Shown one piece after another: positions 1-8,927 of a stretch of 64,000 nt of DNA; within the stretch, counting starts at the first letter, position 1, and each line of letters starts with the position of its first letter. The notes under the pieces were generated by a model. It did not search any database. It was not told where the DNA came from and saw only the letters and a list, made by a program, of their open reading frames with translations. The translations under genes were made by a program, and so were the position numbers. The stretch lies in assembly GCF_000974785.1 (NCBI RefSeq), contig NZ_BBWV01000001.1, forward strand, positions 1,302,001-1,366,000, written 5' to 3'. Origin of the DNA: Flavihumibacter petaseus NBRC 106054. Its GTDB lineage: Bacteria; Bacteroidota; Bacteroidia; Chitinophagales; Chitinophagaceae.

Positions 1-1769
1 GCAGGCTGCGCTGCTGAAAGGTCTTTAATACCGGTGTTGTTCCTCGACGCATTGATTACTTTGTTCGCAGTAAACGCCGGGCCGCTTTGCCCTGTCGCAT
101 AATCATACTGGTGGTAAGCATAGTTGTTGCCCACAAAGTAGGGCCATCCGAAATTACCTGCTGTCCTGGCCTGGTTCAGCTCGTCGTAACCACGCGGTCC
201 GCGCGTGCTGAGGCTGTCCTCGCCGGCATCCGGCCCCACTTCACCCCAGTAGAGATAGCCGTTTTTCTGATCAACAGAAATACGGTAAGGATTCCGGTTC
301 CCCTGTACATAGATCTCCCCTCTCGTACCGGGTTTGTTTTTCGGATACAGGTTACCGTCGGGAATACTATAAGTGGCATTGGGATTGATCCGGATCCGCA
401 AGATCTTACCCCGCAGGTCATTGGCATTCCCGGAAGAGCGGCGGGCATCATATTGCTGGTGACCGGGACGGTCATCCAGGGGCGCATAGCCATGGTTCAC
501 ATAAGGCTGGCCGGGTTCATCAAATGGCGTGGAGTTGTCACCTGTTGATACATACAGCAGTCCATCTTTGTCAAACGCAATAGAACCGCCGGTATGGCAG
601 CAGATGTCGCGCTGGGAATAGAACTCCAGTACCGTCCGCTCCGTGGCCATATTCAGCGAATCGCCTTCCATGGTGAAGCGGGAAAGACGGTTGACGGAAG
701 TATCGGCGGGACTGTAAAAAATATAGACGTAGTGGTTCTTTGCAAAATCAGGATCTGCCTTTATGCCGAGAACGCCTTCTTCTGCATTCACATTCGGCGC
801 ATTGGATTTAAAGTATGCTTCCAGAAATCCGGCCTGGCGGGCAATGCTGTCGCCATGTTTCACCAGCATAATCTCGCCGCGGCGTTGCGCTACCAGCACA
901 TCCAGGTTGGGCAGGATGGTCATTTCCGTAGGCTCATAAAACTGCCCGCGCACCAGCTGTGTTTTGGTAAATCGGTCTTCATCCGGCACATTCATCGTGT
1001 GTGCCTTACCGTAATCCAGCGGTTTGCCATCGCCCATGGCATATTGAATGCCACCCAGCAGGTGCTGGAGATACATCGGCTCCTTGTAGGATTCGTTGGT
1101 ATGTCCCAGGTTGGTATAGAAAGCGCGACCGCCATCAAACTCGTGAAACCAGCTGAGCGGGTGGTTGGTGCCGTTCTTGCCACCATGATAACTGTTCTCG
1201 TCAACGGTGATCAGAACCGTAGTATTTTTGTTCAGTTTTTTGAAACTGTAATACTCATCGGTGCGCTGCCAGGGTGAAGGCAGTTTTGCCGTGGCCGGAT
1301 GATTTTTGTCTTTTACCGTAAGGATGGCCTGCTGAACATTGGGGAAGGTATCGTTAATGCCGGGGTGATCGAGAAAATAGCCGCCGACAAGATCGCCATA
1401 CCAGCCCCAGTCGTATTCGGTATCTGCTGCTGCGTGCACGCCAACAAATCCACCGCCTGCCTGGATATAGCGTTCAAAGGCATTTTCCTGGTACTGGTCG
1501 AGTACATCGCCGGTGGTATTGAGGAACACAACGGCGTTATAATGTTTCAGGCTGTCGTCGGTAAAATACTTCGCATCAGAAGTTGTGTCAACACTGAAGC
1601 CGTTTTCTGCACCCAGTTTCCAGATAGCCTGCTGGCCATCACCGATAGAGGCGTGGTGCCAGCCGTTGGTTTTGCTGAATACCAGTACACGGGGTGAAGC
1701 TTTTTGGGAACAGCCGGCCCAGCCCAGCAATAAAAGGGCGGAGAGGCAATAGGCAAGAACAGATCGCAT
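1..1769 (-). CDS. ThuA domain / PQQ-type sugar dehydrogenase fusion lipoprotein (3' end cut by window edge)
   Basis: An open minus-strand frame runs from the ATG at 1769 off the left edge with no stop, so at least 589 codons are visible. The N-terminus is a lipoprotein signal with lipobox WAGC and Cys20, which places the protein in the cell envelope. Residues about 25-240 match the ThuA family (VLVFSKTNGWHH start, GGGFVGVHAAADTEYDW, GRAFYTNLGHTNESY). From about residue 255 a glucose/sorbosone dehydrogenase beta-propeller follows (EEGVLGIKADPDF, CCHTGGSIAFDKDGLLYVS, LRGKILRIRIN, QGNRNPYRIS). This two-domain arrangement is common in Bacteroidota and probably serves periplasmic carbohydrate oxidation; the substrate is unknown. 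Any further C-terminal domains (PKD, cytochrome c or CBM are usual) lie outside the window. It is the last visible gene of a minus-strand series starting at rlmD. Confidence 0.88.
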   Translation of the reverse strand, partial: MRSVLAYCLSALLLLGWAGCSQKASPRVLVFSKTNGWHHASIGDGQQAIWKLGAENGFSVDTTSDAKYFTDDSLKHYNAVVFLNTTGDVLDQYQENAFERYIQAGGGFVGVHAAADTEYDWGWYGDLVGGYFLDHPGINDTFPNVQQAILTVKDKNHPATAKLPSPWQRTDEYYSFKKLNKNTTVLITVDENSYHGGKNGTNHPLSWFHEFDGGRAFYTNLGHTNESYKEPMYLQHLLGGIQYAMGDGKPLDYGKAHTMNVPDEDRFTKTQLVRGQFYEPTEMTILPNLDVLVAQRRGEIMLVKHGDSIARQAGFLEAYFKSNAPNVNAEEGVLGIKADPDFAKNHYVYIFYSPADTSVNRLSRFTMEGDSLNMATERTVLEFYSQRDICCHTGGSIAFDKDGLLYVSTGDNSTPFDEPGQPYVNHGYAPLDDRPGHQQYDARRSSGNANDLRGKILRIRINPNATYSIPDGNLYPKNKPGTRGEIYVQGNRNPYRISVDQKNGYLYWGEVGPDAGEDSLSTRGPRGYDELNQARTAGNFGWPYFVGNNYAYHQYDYATGQSGPAFTANKVINASRNNTGIKDLSAAQP

Positions 1770-1792
1770 GAATTGATAGTTGACGGGGAACG

Positions 1793-3286
1793 TTATAAAT
1801 AAGTAATGCCGGTGCTGCCATCTTTTTCGTCTTTCAGCAGCACACCCAGCGTTTGCAGTTGATTCCGGATCTTGTCGCTGGTCACAAAATCCTTGCGGCC
1901 TTTGGCTTCCTTACGGATATCGATCAGCAATTGCAGCACGCCATCGAGCTTGCCGTTGTCTGCCGAAGCCTGCTCGCTCTGCAGTCCGAGTATATCTTCC
2001 AGGTAGGTCTTGAATGCCGCTTGCAACGTATTCAACGTAGCGGTGGAGATGGCATCAGCTGCGTAATGTTTATCGCGCAGGCTGTTGATCACCGGCACCA
2101 GTTCAAACATATTCGCCAGCACTTTTGCCGTATTGAAATCATCGTTCATGAATTCATCCATCTCGGTAATGAGTTGCTGCACCTTTTCATCCAGCGCAGC
2201 ATCGGAGGCAACGGGACCGCCGCCGGGAAGTTTCTGCAACGTTTCATAGGCCTCCCACAAGCGGCGCATGCCTTTCTGTGCAGCCTGCAATGCTTCATTA
2301 CTGAAGTCAAGCGTGCTGCGGTAATGTGTCTGCAGAATGAAGAAGCGGATGGTCATCGGATGATACGCCTGTTCCAGCAACGGATGGTCGCCACTGAACA
2401 GTTCCGTGAGCCGGATCTGGTTGTTGTAGCTCTTCCCCATCTTCCTGCCGTTGATGGTGATCATGTTATTGTGCAGCCAGTACCGGGCAGGTACATGGTG
2501 ATTGCAGATGGTACTTTGTGCGATCTCACTTTCATGATGCGGGAACTGAAGGTCCATTCCCCCGCCGTGAATATCGAATTGTTTGCCAAGGTACTTGGTC
2601 GCCATTGCCGAGCATTCGATATGCCAGCCGGGAAACCCTTCCCCCCAGGGTGACTGCCAGCGCATGATATGTTCCGGGGGTGCGGATTTCCATAAAGCGA
2701 AATCCTGTTTATTCCTTTTTTCCTCCTGGCCTTCCAGTTCACGGGTGGTCTCCAGCAGGTCGTCCATGATTCTGCCGCTGAGTTTTCCATACGGATAATG
2801 TTCAGCGTATTTCACTACATCAAAGTAGACAGATCCATTCACTACATATCCGTATCCTGCTTCGATGATCTTTTTGATCATTTCAATCTGCTCCACGATA
2901 TGTCCGGTAGCGGTGGGTTCAATGCTTGGATCGAGGTTGTTGAACTGCCGCATTGCCCAGTGGAACAGGTTACTGTATTTGGTGACCAGTTCCATCGGTT
3001 CCAGCTTTTCGATCTGTGCCTTGCTGCTGATCTTGTCTTCTGCTTCACGGCCTTCTTCCTCAAAATGGCCTGCGTCCGTAATGTTGCGCACATAACGGAC
3101 TCTATAGCCCAGATGTGTCAGGTAACGAAAGATCACATCGAAAGTGATAAATGGACGGGCATGACCCAGGTGGCTTTCGCCGCTTACTGTCGGTCCGCAA
3201 ACATACATGCCCGCATAGCCGGGTACAAGAGATTCAAAAACTTCCTTCTGCCGCGTATAGCTGTTATATACTTTCAGTTCTGACAT
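1793..3286 (-). CDS. cysS: Cysteinyl-tRNA synthetase
   Basis: This 497-residue class I aminoacyl-tRNA synthetase charges tRNA-Cys in the cytoplasm. The HIGH-type motif is HLGH at residues 39-42, following the YVCGPTV element whose Cys30 is a zinc ligand. Further zinc-site residues are in WHIECSAMA and [10 protein letters not shown]. The KMSKS loop appears as KMGKS, a change that keeps both lysines. The C-terminal region is the usual helical DALR-type and anticodon-binding part. Length is normal for the family, and the start is an ATG followed by the conserved MSELKVYNS sequence. It sits 35 bases downstream of the phosphatase gene and 23 bases upstream of the ThuA-dehydrogenase gene, all in the same direction. 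Confidence 0.97.
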   Translation of the reverse strand: MSELKVYNSYTRQKEVFESLVPGYAGMYVCGPTVSGESHLGHARPFITFDVIFRYLTHLGYRVRYVRNITDAGHFEEEGREAEDKISSKAQIEKLEPMELVTKYSNLFHWAMRQFNNLDPSIEPTATGHIVEQIEMIKKIIEAGYGYVVNGSVYFDVVKYAEHYPYGKLSGRIMDDLLETTRELEGQEEKRNKQDFALWKSAPPEHIMRWQSPWGEGFPGWHIECSAMATKYLGKQFDIHGGGMDLQFPHHESEIAQSTICNHHVPARYWLHNNMITINGRKMGKSYNNQIRLTELFSGDHPLLEQAYHPMTIRFFILQTHYRSTLDFSNEALQAAQKGMRRLWEAYETLQKLPGGGPVASDAALDEKVQQLITEMDEFMNDDFNTAKVLANMFELVPVINSLRDKHYAADAISTATLNTLQAAFKTYLEDILGLQSEQASADNGKLDGVLQLLIDIRKEAKGRKDFVTSDKIRNQLQTLGVLLKDEKDGSTGITYL

Positions 3287-3321
3287 ATTGCTTGCAAAAA
3301 TATACGTAATGCTTATATTTC

Positions 3322-4467
3322 CTATTGTTTCTCGCCCGGCAGGACCAGATCGGCGATAACCGGGTAATGATCACTCAAAGCCGGGTGCGGATTGAGTACC
3401 TGTGCCACTTTGAACGCAGGATCGGCAAATATATAATCAATCCGCAGTGTCGGGCTGAGCGAACTGAAAGTGCGCCCGATACCGAAGCCGCGGGCCGACC
3501 ATACATCCTTTCTTTCACCGCGAACAGTGTGGTACACGTAACTGTTCGGAACGTCATTAAAATCGCCGCACACAATTTCGGGAAAGGGACTTTCATCCAG
3601 TGCCTTTCTGATTTTTAGCGCCTGTTCCTGGCGGAAGCCGTAGGCATGCCTGAATTTTTTAAAGATGCCTTTCGATTTCCCGATGCTGCCATCGGCTCCC
3701 CGCTTGATTTCTTCAACGGATTGAAACTCCCGGCGCGTGAACAGGAGACTTTGAAGGTGGGTGGTCAGCACACGGATCATCTGACCATTTACCTTAATAT
3801 CTGCGGTAATATAACTTTCGTCGGCTTTTTCAGATTTCGGTCCGCCGAATTTCCGGCGTACCGTATTGGTGATGGGGAAGCGGGAAAAGATCACGATGCC
3901 ATGTTCATACACCCCATCTGTCCGCCGGTGGTCCATCGCATAGGAGAAATAAGGATACCCCAGCGAATCGCGGAAATAGGGCACGTTGCGGTACAGCACA
4001 TTGGTATCGTTGGATTCCAGGAATTCCTGCATGCAGATGATGTCGGGGTTCAGGCGGGAGATGTATTCCAGCATTTGCCTGCGCTTGGATTTTCCTGATT
4101 TGGGCCGGTGATTCATTTCATCGAAGCGGGCTACGTTCCATTGCATGATCCGTAGTGTACCCTGCTTTTTGACCATGCGTTTTTCTGCCAGGGGATGGAT
4201 CGCAAAAAAGGCATTAATGGGCCGGTAGCCGGCCAGCAGTGCAAAAAAGGGAAGGAAAAACCATTTGGACCGGATCGCCATCCAGAAAACCATCAGCGAA
4301 AGCATGGCAAAAAAGAAAAAAGCAAATCCCACACCGAGCAGGGCGATCCACCAGAACCTGGCCGGCTCAACCCACCAGGCGAGGCAGGAGAGCAGAAACA
4401 GTACGGTCACCCCTATCGTTACGATGATGAACAGTTTCTTCGTGAAGGCACGCAGGATCGAGGGCAT
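3322..4467 (-). CDS. Membrane-anchored endonuclease/exonuclease/phosphatase family protein
   Basis: The 381-residue protein has three hydrophobic N-terminal segments (to about residue 100), then an EEP-superfamily metal-dependent phosphodiesterase domain. Visible EEP signatures are MQWNVARFDE, ICMQEFLE (metal-binding Glu), VCGDFNDVPNS (Asp/Asn catalytic pair) and the closing SDHYPVIADL (Asp-His). Members with this architecture in Bacteroidota are annotated as endonuclease/exonuclease/phosphatase proteins; the substrate (DNA, sphingomyelin or phosphoinositide) cannot be told from sequence. It begins 8 bases downstream of the larger rhomboid gene, suggesting co-transcription with both rhomboid genes. 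Confidence 0.88.
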   Translation of the reverse strand: MPSILRAFTKKLFIIVTIGVTVLFLLSCLAWWVEPARFWWIALLGVGFAFFFFAMLSLMVFWMAIRSKWFFLPFFALLAGYRPINAFFAIHPLAEKRMVKKQGTLRIMQWNVARFDEMNHRPKSGKSKRRQMLEYISRLNPDIICMQEFLESNDTNVLYRNVPYFRDSLGYPYFSYAMDHRRTDGVYEHGIVIFSRFPITNTVRRKFGGPKSEKADESYITADIKVNGQMIRVLTTHLQSLLFTRREFQSVEEIKRGADGSIGKSKGIFKKFRHAYGFRQEQALKIRKALDESPFPEIVCGDFNDVPNSYVYHTVRGERKDVWSARGFGIGRTFSSLSPTLRIDYIFADPAFKVAQVLNPHPALSDHYPVIADLVLPGEKQ

Positions 4468-4475
4468 GGGTGAAT

Positions 4476-5402
4476 TTACAAATCATCTTCGTTAGCTGCC
4501 CTGCGGAGAATGTCTTTTTCTTCATCCGTTAACAGATGATACCCTTCCTGGTTAATCTTATCCAGGATCTGATCGATTCTTTGCTGGGTGACGTGAGGAT
4601 ATTTTTTGAAGGGTGCCTTACCGCTCACCTTGTAAAAAAAACTGTCACGGGATTTCTTCTTTTTAGCGGGGCGGTCTGGGTTGAACAGGTTGTCGATCCA
4701 GTCGAAAAACTGGTTGATCCAGTCGCTCCAGTCTTTGCCGCGGCGCATCTGGTAAATGAAGATAAAGCCGATGGCAGCACCGGCGAGATGGGCCAGGTAA
4801 ATGGAAGCGGGACCTCTACCGATACCGGCAAAATCAACTACCACGAAGATGGCGGAGATAATCCAGAGGGGGATCCCGCCGTTGATCATCGGGAAGATAC
4901 GGTAATCGGGGGCCACGGTGGTGGTGGCAATGGCCACCGCCATTACGGCTGCATTGGAACCATAAAACCAGCTGGTATCGATCCCCGGCTGCAGCCTGGG
5001 AATCAGGTAATTGGCGGCAGCAAAAACGATACAGCCGGCCCAACCGCCATACAGGAAAATGGGAACCAGCTTACGGTTGCCGGTGAGGTCCTGCAGGATA
5101 TATCCAAACATCCATAACCAGAGCAGGTTGGCCACCAGGTGCATTACTTCCCGGTGAATGAACATCGACGTGATGATCGTCCACGGACGGGTCATGAATT
5201 TTTCAAAGCTGGCGGGGAAGGCGAGCCAGTTCCAGACGTTAGGATCGTAATGGGCGAGATCCATATCGCTGAGCTGGTAGATGACGTAGACGAATTTTAA
5301 CAATACGAAGGCGACGGCAATAACCACCACGAGGTTCACGAGGGCGTTACCGTCGGACCCCAACATCAATTTCTTTCTACTTCTTTCTTCGGGCAGGTTC
5401 AT
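4476..5402 (-). CDS. Rhomboid family membrane protein with a non-canonical active-site motif
   Basis: This 308-residue polytopic protein has the rhomboid fold: an N-terminal membrane segment, the HLVANLLWLWMFG element (H-x3-N of TM2), a TM4 serine region and the TM6 YLAHLAGAAIGF histidine. The serine motif reads FYGSNAAV instead of the usual GxSG: the Ser is present, but the Gly two positions before and the Gly just after are replaced by Tyr and Asn. The catalytic Ser-His pair may be kept, but activity is uncertain. The C-terminal 80 residues are charged and cytoplasmic. It lies 13 bases downstream of a second, canonical rhomboid gene; this tandem pair recurs in Bacteroidota genomes. Confidence 0.88.
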   Translation of the reverse strand: MNLPEERSRKKLMLGSDGNALVNLVVVIAVAFVLLKFVYVIYQLSDMDLAHYDPNVWNWLAFPASFEKFMTRPWTIITSMFIHREVMHLVANLLWLWMFGYILQDLTGNRKLVPIFLYGGWAGCIVFAAANYLIPRLQPGIDTSWFYGSNAAVMAVAIATTTVAPDYRIFPMINGGIPLWIISAIFVVVDFAGIGRGPASIYLAHLAGAAIGFIFIYQMRRGKDWSDWINQFFDWIDNLFNPDRPAKKKKSRDSFFYKVSGKAPFKKYPHVTQQRIDQILDKINQEGYHLLTDEEKDILRRAANEDDL

Positions 5403-5415
5403 GTATTGCGCTTAA

Positions 5416-6009
5416 TTAGTAAAACGTCTTGCGATTGGTTTTGTTCCATATAATGACAATCAGCAATCCCGCCAGCGCTCCGCCGAGGTGGGCCCAGTGT
5501 GCTATATTATCGCCGGTAGAAGGATTGAAGGCACCGAAAAGGTCAAATGCCATCAGGGCCGGGATTACGTATTTCACTTTAACGGGAATCGGGATGAACA
5601 TAATCATTACGGATACATTGGGAAACAGGTAGGCAAAGGCCGCCATCACTCCCATGATCGCGCCTGACGCGCCAACTGCAGGTGCCAGTCCGCCGAATAC
5701 AAGGTGCGCCAGACCTGCCACGATACCACAGATCATGTAGAAATTGAAGAATTTTTTGGGACCCCACACGTCTTCCAGCATCGGGCCGAACATGTAGAGG
5801 GTGAACATGTTGAATAAGAGATGGAAGAACCCACCATGCATGAACATGTAGGTGATCAGTTGCCAGGGTTTGAACCCGTAACCCACAGGAAACAGGGCGC
5901 CGTACATCTCCAGCACCGGATTACCCTGCATTTCAAAAAAGTACTGTGCCAGGTAAACCAGCACATTGGCGATAAGGAGATTCTTGACGATCGTGGTTAG
6001 TGGTCTCAT
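5416..6009 (-). CDS. Rhomboid family intramembrane serine protease
   Basis: This compact 197-residue rhomboid has six predicted membrane segments. It carries all the family hallmarks: FHLLFNMFTLYMFG (TM2 His and Asn), VGASGAIMG with the GASG nucleophile motif, and HWAHLGGALAG with the catalytic His. It is expected to cleave single-pass membrane proteins within or near the bilayer. The gene starts 6 bases downstream of the rlmD stop and ends 13 bases before the non-canonical rhomboid gene, so the two may be expressed together and could form a pair. No substrate can be named. Confidence 0.93.
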   Translation of the reverse strand: MRPLTTIVKNLLIANVLVYLAQYFFEMQGNPVLEMYGALFPVGYGFKPWQLITYMFMHGGFFHLLFNMFTLYMFGPMLEDVWGPKKFFNFYMICGIVAGLAHLVFGGLAPAVGASGAIMGVMAAFAYLFPNVSVMIMFIPIPVKVKYVIPALMAFDLFGAFNPSTGDNIAHWAHLGGALAGLLIVIIWNKTNRKTFY

Positions 6010-6015
6010 GCTTCT

Positions 6016-7419
6016 TTATTTCCTCAGTTTAAGCTGTACTACATTCTCAATATGGTGGGTATGCGGAAACATATCCACCGGTCTTACCCGGGTTACTGCA
6101 TATTTGGCATCCAGGGCATTCAGGTCCCGCGCCTGGGTTGCCGGATTACAGCTCACATATACGACTACCGGCGCTTCCATTTCCAGGATCTTCTGCACCA
6201 GTTGTTCGTGCATACCTGCCCGCGGTGGATCCGTAATGATTACATCAGGCCTTCCATGTTCGGCAAAAAAAGCGCTGTCGCAAATATCGACAACGTCACC
6301 GGCGAAGAACTGCGCATGTGCCACACTGTTCAATGCTGCATTTTCCTTTGCGTCTGCAATGGCTTCGGGGATCATCTCGACGCCGATGACCTTTGCCGCC
6401 TGCCGGCTTACGAAAATACCGATGCTGCCTGTACCGCAGTACAGGTCATAAACAGTTTCTTTTCCGGTTAGTTCGGCAAATTCCCGGGTGAGCTGGTACA
6501 ATTTTTCTCCCTGGCGGGTATTCGTCTGGAAAAACGATTTAGGGCCGATCTTAAATTGAAAATCCTCCAGCTTTTCCATGGCAAAGCCTTTACCGGAATA
6601 GACAACCGGTTCCTGGTCATGAAGGCTGTCGTTCCATTTGGCGTTGATGGTATAGAGCAGCGTGGTGATGGCAGGTACTTTTGCCAGGAGGTGATCCAAC
6701 AGGCCTTTCCGGGCTTTTTTGTCTTCTTTACCAAAAACCACATTCACCATCACCTCTCCCGTGGTCAGCACGCGGACTACCACCGTTCTCAGGAATCCGT
6801 GATGTTCCCGGATATCATAATACGACAGGCCTTCTGATGCAGCATAATCCCGGATAGTGTTCCGGATAATATTGGCGGGCTCGTGCATCAGGTGGCAGTT
6901 ATAGATATCGATCGCCTTATCGAAAATGCGCGGCACATGGAATCCTATCGCATTCTGCCGGGGAATCTCGGCCCCGTGCTGTACTTCCGCTGCCAGGAGG
7001 TAGCGCCGGTTGCTGCAGGTGAATTCCAGTTTATTGCGGTAGTACCGGGTCTCCGTACAACCCAGGATCGGCTCGATCGGTGGCAGGGCTACCTTGCCGA
7101 TACGCCGGAGATGTTGTTCTACCTCCTGCTGTTTATATTGCAATTGCTTTTCATATGGCAACATCTGCCATTTACAGCCACCGCAAAGGCCAAAATGTTC
7201 GCAAAAAGATGGCACCCGGTCTTCAGAATACTGGTGAAACAGTGAAACCTTGCCTTCCGCCCAGTCTTTTTTGTTTTTTGAGAGCCTCACATCCACCACG
7301 TCACCGGGCACGGCACCTTCAATAAAAACTACCTTGCCATCCACCCGCCCCAACGCTTTTCCCTCCGCTGCATAATCCTCTACCTTAATCTTTTCCAGCG
7401 TAATATTCTTTTTGCGCAT
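6016..7419 (-). CDS. rlmD: 23S rRNA (uracil-C5)-methyltransferase RlmD-like
   Basis: The 467-residue protein is a class I SAM methyltransferase of the RumA/RlmD/TrmA family, which methylates C5 of a uridine in rRNA. An N-terminal TRAM domain (about residues 1-65) precedes a 4Fe-4S cluster-type set of cysteines (CEHFGLCGGCKWQ plus a later Cys in YNCHLMH). The SAM site is YDLYCGTGSIGI, the catalytic motif is ITDPPRAG, and the nucleophilic Cys is in VYVSCNPATQARDL. Which uridine is modified (U1939, U747 or another) cannot be told reliably, because Bacteroidota paralogs differ. The start ATG is followed by a run of Lys codons. It heads the minus-strand series and is divergent to the thioredoxin gene, with 38 bases between them. 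Confidence 0.9.
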   Translation of the reverse strand: MRKKNITLEKIKVEDYAAEGKALGRVDGKVVFIEGAVPGDVVDVRLSKNKKDWAEGKVSLFHQYSEDRVPSFCEHFGLCGGCKWQMLPYEKQLQYKQQEVEQHLRRIGKVALPPIEPILGCTETRYYRNKLEFTCSNRRYLLAAEVQHGAEIPRQNAIGFHVPRIFDKAIDIYNCHLMHEPANIIRNTIRDYAASEGLSYYDIREHHGFLRTVVVRVLTTGEVMVNVVFGKEDKKARKGLLDHLLAKVPAITTLLYTINAKWNDSLHDQEPVVYSGKGFAMEKLEDFQFKIGPKSFFQTNTRQGEKLYQLTREFAELTGKETVYDLYCGTGSIGIFVSRQAAKVIGVEMIPEAIADAKENAALNSVAHAQFFAGDVVDICDSAFFAEHGRPDVIITDPPRAGMHEQLVQKILEMEAPVVVYVSCNPATQARDLNALDAKYAVTRVRPVDMFPHTHHIENVVQLKLRK

Positions 7420-7457
7420 GGGGCAAAAGTCGTGAAATTAGCGGCTCAAACAATAGG

Positions 7458-8927
7458 ATGAAAAACCGCGTCCTCTACCTTTTTGCAGCCCTTCTCTGTG
7501 GCCTCACTGCCGTTGCACAAAAGACTGTACCTGCAGCGACCACCGGCAGCGCCGGCTACCGCCTTACTGTCGGCATAAATGCCTGGAACGGCCAATACCT
7601 TTACCTGGGATATCATTACGGAAAGATCAAGGCCCTGGCTGATTCAGCCCTTGTGAAGGGGAATTCGGCCATTTTTTCGGGCGCCAAACCATTACCCGGC
7701 GGAATCTATTTTCTCGTTTCCCCGAAAAAAGAGATCATGTACGAACTGCTGCTCGATAAGCAACAGCAGTTTTCCATGCATGTTGATACAGCCCATCCGG
7801 AAGCACCCGTTTTTAAGGATTCCAAAGACAATGCAGATTTCCAGGCCTATACGCAGTTCATCCAGTCGAAGGGAACCACCCTCAATCAGGCCCAGGAAGC
7901 GCTGAAAAATGCTCCTCCGGCTGATACAGCACGCCTCCACCGGCAGATCCGCGAAGGAAACGCAGCCATTCTCGATTACCGGAAAAAATACATCCAGGGG
8001 TCGCCCAACAGCTTTCTGACGGTACTGTTCAATGCCCTTTCTGAACCCGTGATCCCGCCTGCAGCCGAACACCCCGGGGGCGTATATGACTCCTCCTACG
8101 CCTACAAATATTTCAAACAGCATTACTGGGATGGTATCCGGCTCACCGACGAACGCCTGCTCCGTACGCCGTTTTTTGAAAGCCGGCTGGACCGATATTT
8201 CAAGGACCTGGTGTCACAGGAGCCTGATTCCATCAAAAAAGAGGTGGATTGGTTCCTCACCCGGTCAAAACCCAATAACGAGATGTACAAGTACCTGCTC
8301 ACCCATTTTGTGCAGGCCTATATCAATCCCCAGTACATGGGTCAGGATGCAGTGTATGTACACCTGTTTGAGAAATACATTAACCAGCATCCGGAGGTGG
8401 ACTGGTTCACCGAGAAGTACCGGAAATACATGAATGATCGGGCCTACAGCCTGATGGCGAACCTGATCGGAAACCCGGCGTGGGACCTGAACATGACAGA
8501 TACCACGGGCAAGGCCATCACCCTTTACGAGATCGCCGCACCCTATACGGTAGTCTGTTTCTGGGATGCCACCTGCAGCCATTGTAAGGAAATGGTACCC
8601 CGTCTTGATTCGATGTTCCAGCACAAATGGAAACAGCAGGGTATCAAACTGCTCGGCATCATGACCGACGGCGGGAAAGAAAACTGGCTGAACTATATCC
8701 GGCAAAACAATCTGAAAGACTGGATTCACGTTTACCAGACCGACGAACAGCGGGAGACTGAGCGAAACTCAGGCAAACCTGGTTACCGCCAGTTGTATGA
8801 CGTTTATCAGACACCGGTACTCTACCTGCTCGACAAGGAGAAGCGGATCATCGCCAAAAAGCTGAGTTATCAGCAGATGGATGACCTGATCATGCTGAAA
8901 CAGAAAAATGCCAATAGCCGAAAGTAA
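7458..8927 (+). CDS. Exported TlpA-like thioredoxin family protein
   Basis: The 489-residue protein has a signal peptide (cleavage after about residue 20, VAQ). A DUF4369-type beta region follows (to about 125), then a helical DUF5106-like middle, and a C-terminal thioredoxin fold from about residue 345. The redox site is CSHC in WDATCSHCKEMVP. Such proteins act in the periplasm or at the outer membrane as thiol-disulfide reductases; the client is unknown. The TAA stop overlaps the ATG of the parvulin gene (TAATG), so the two are translationally coupled. This fits a shared role in folding of exported proteins. Confidence 0.9.
   Translation: MKNRVLYLFAALLCGLTAVAQKTVPAATTGSAGYRLTVGINAWNGQYLYLGYHYGKIKALADSALVKGNSAIFSGAKPLPGGIYFLVSPKKEIMYELLLDKQQQFSMHVDTAHPEAPVFKDSKDNADFQAYTQFIQSKGTTLNQAQEALKNAPPADTARLHRQIREGNAAILDYRKKYIQGSPNSFLTVLFNALSEPVIPPAAEHPGGVYDSSYAYKYFKQHYWDGIRLTDERLLRTPFFESRLDRYFKDLVSQEPDSIKKEVDWFLTRSKPNNEMYKYLLTHFVQAYINPQYMGQDAVYVHLFEKYINQHPEVDWFTEKYRKYMNDRAYSLMANLIGNPAWDLNMTDTTGKAITLYEIAAPYTVVCFWDATCSHCKEMVPRLDSMFQHKWKQQGIKLLGIMTDGGKENWLNYIRQNNLKDWIHVYQTDEQRETERNSGKPGYRQLYDVYQTPVLYLLDKEKRIIAKKLSYQQMDDLIMLKQKNANSRK

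Noticed and set aside
594-1277. Plus-strand open frames over the left-edge region (for example 594-1277)
   Set aside because: They are complements of the open minus-strand ThuA/dehydrogenase gene that has no stop within the window.
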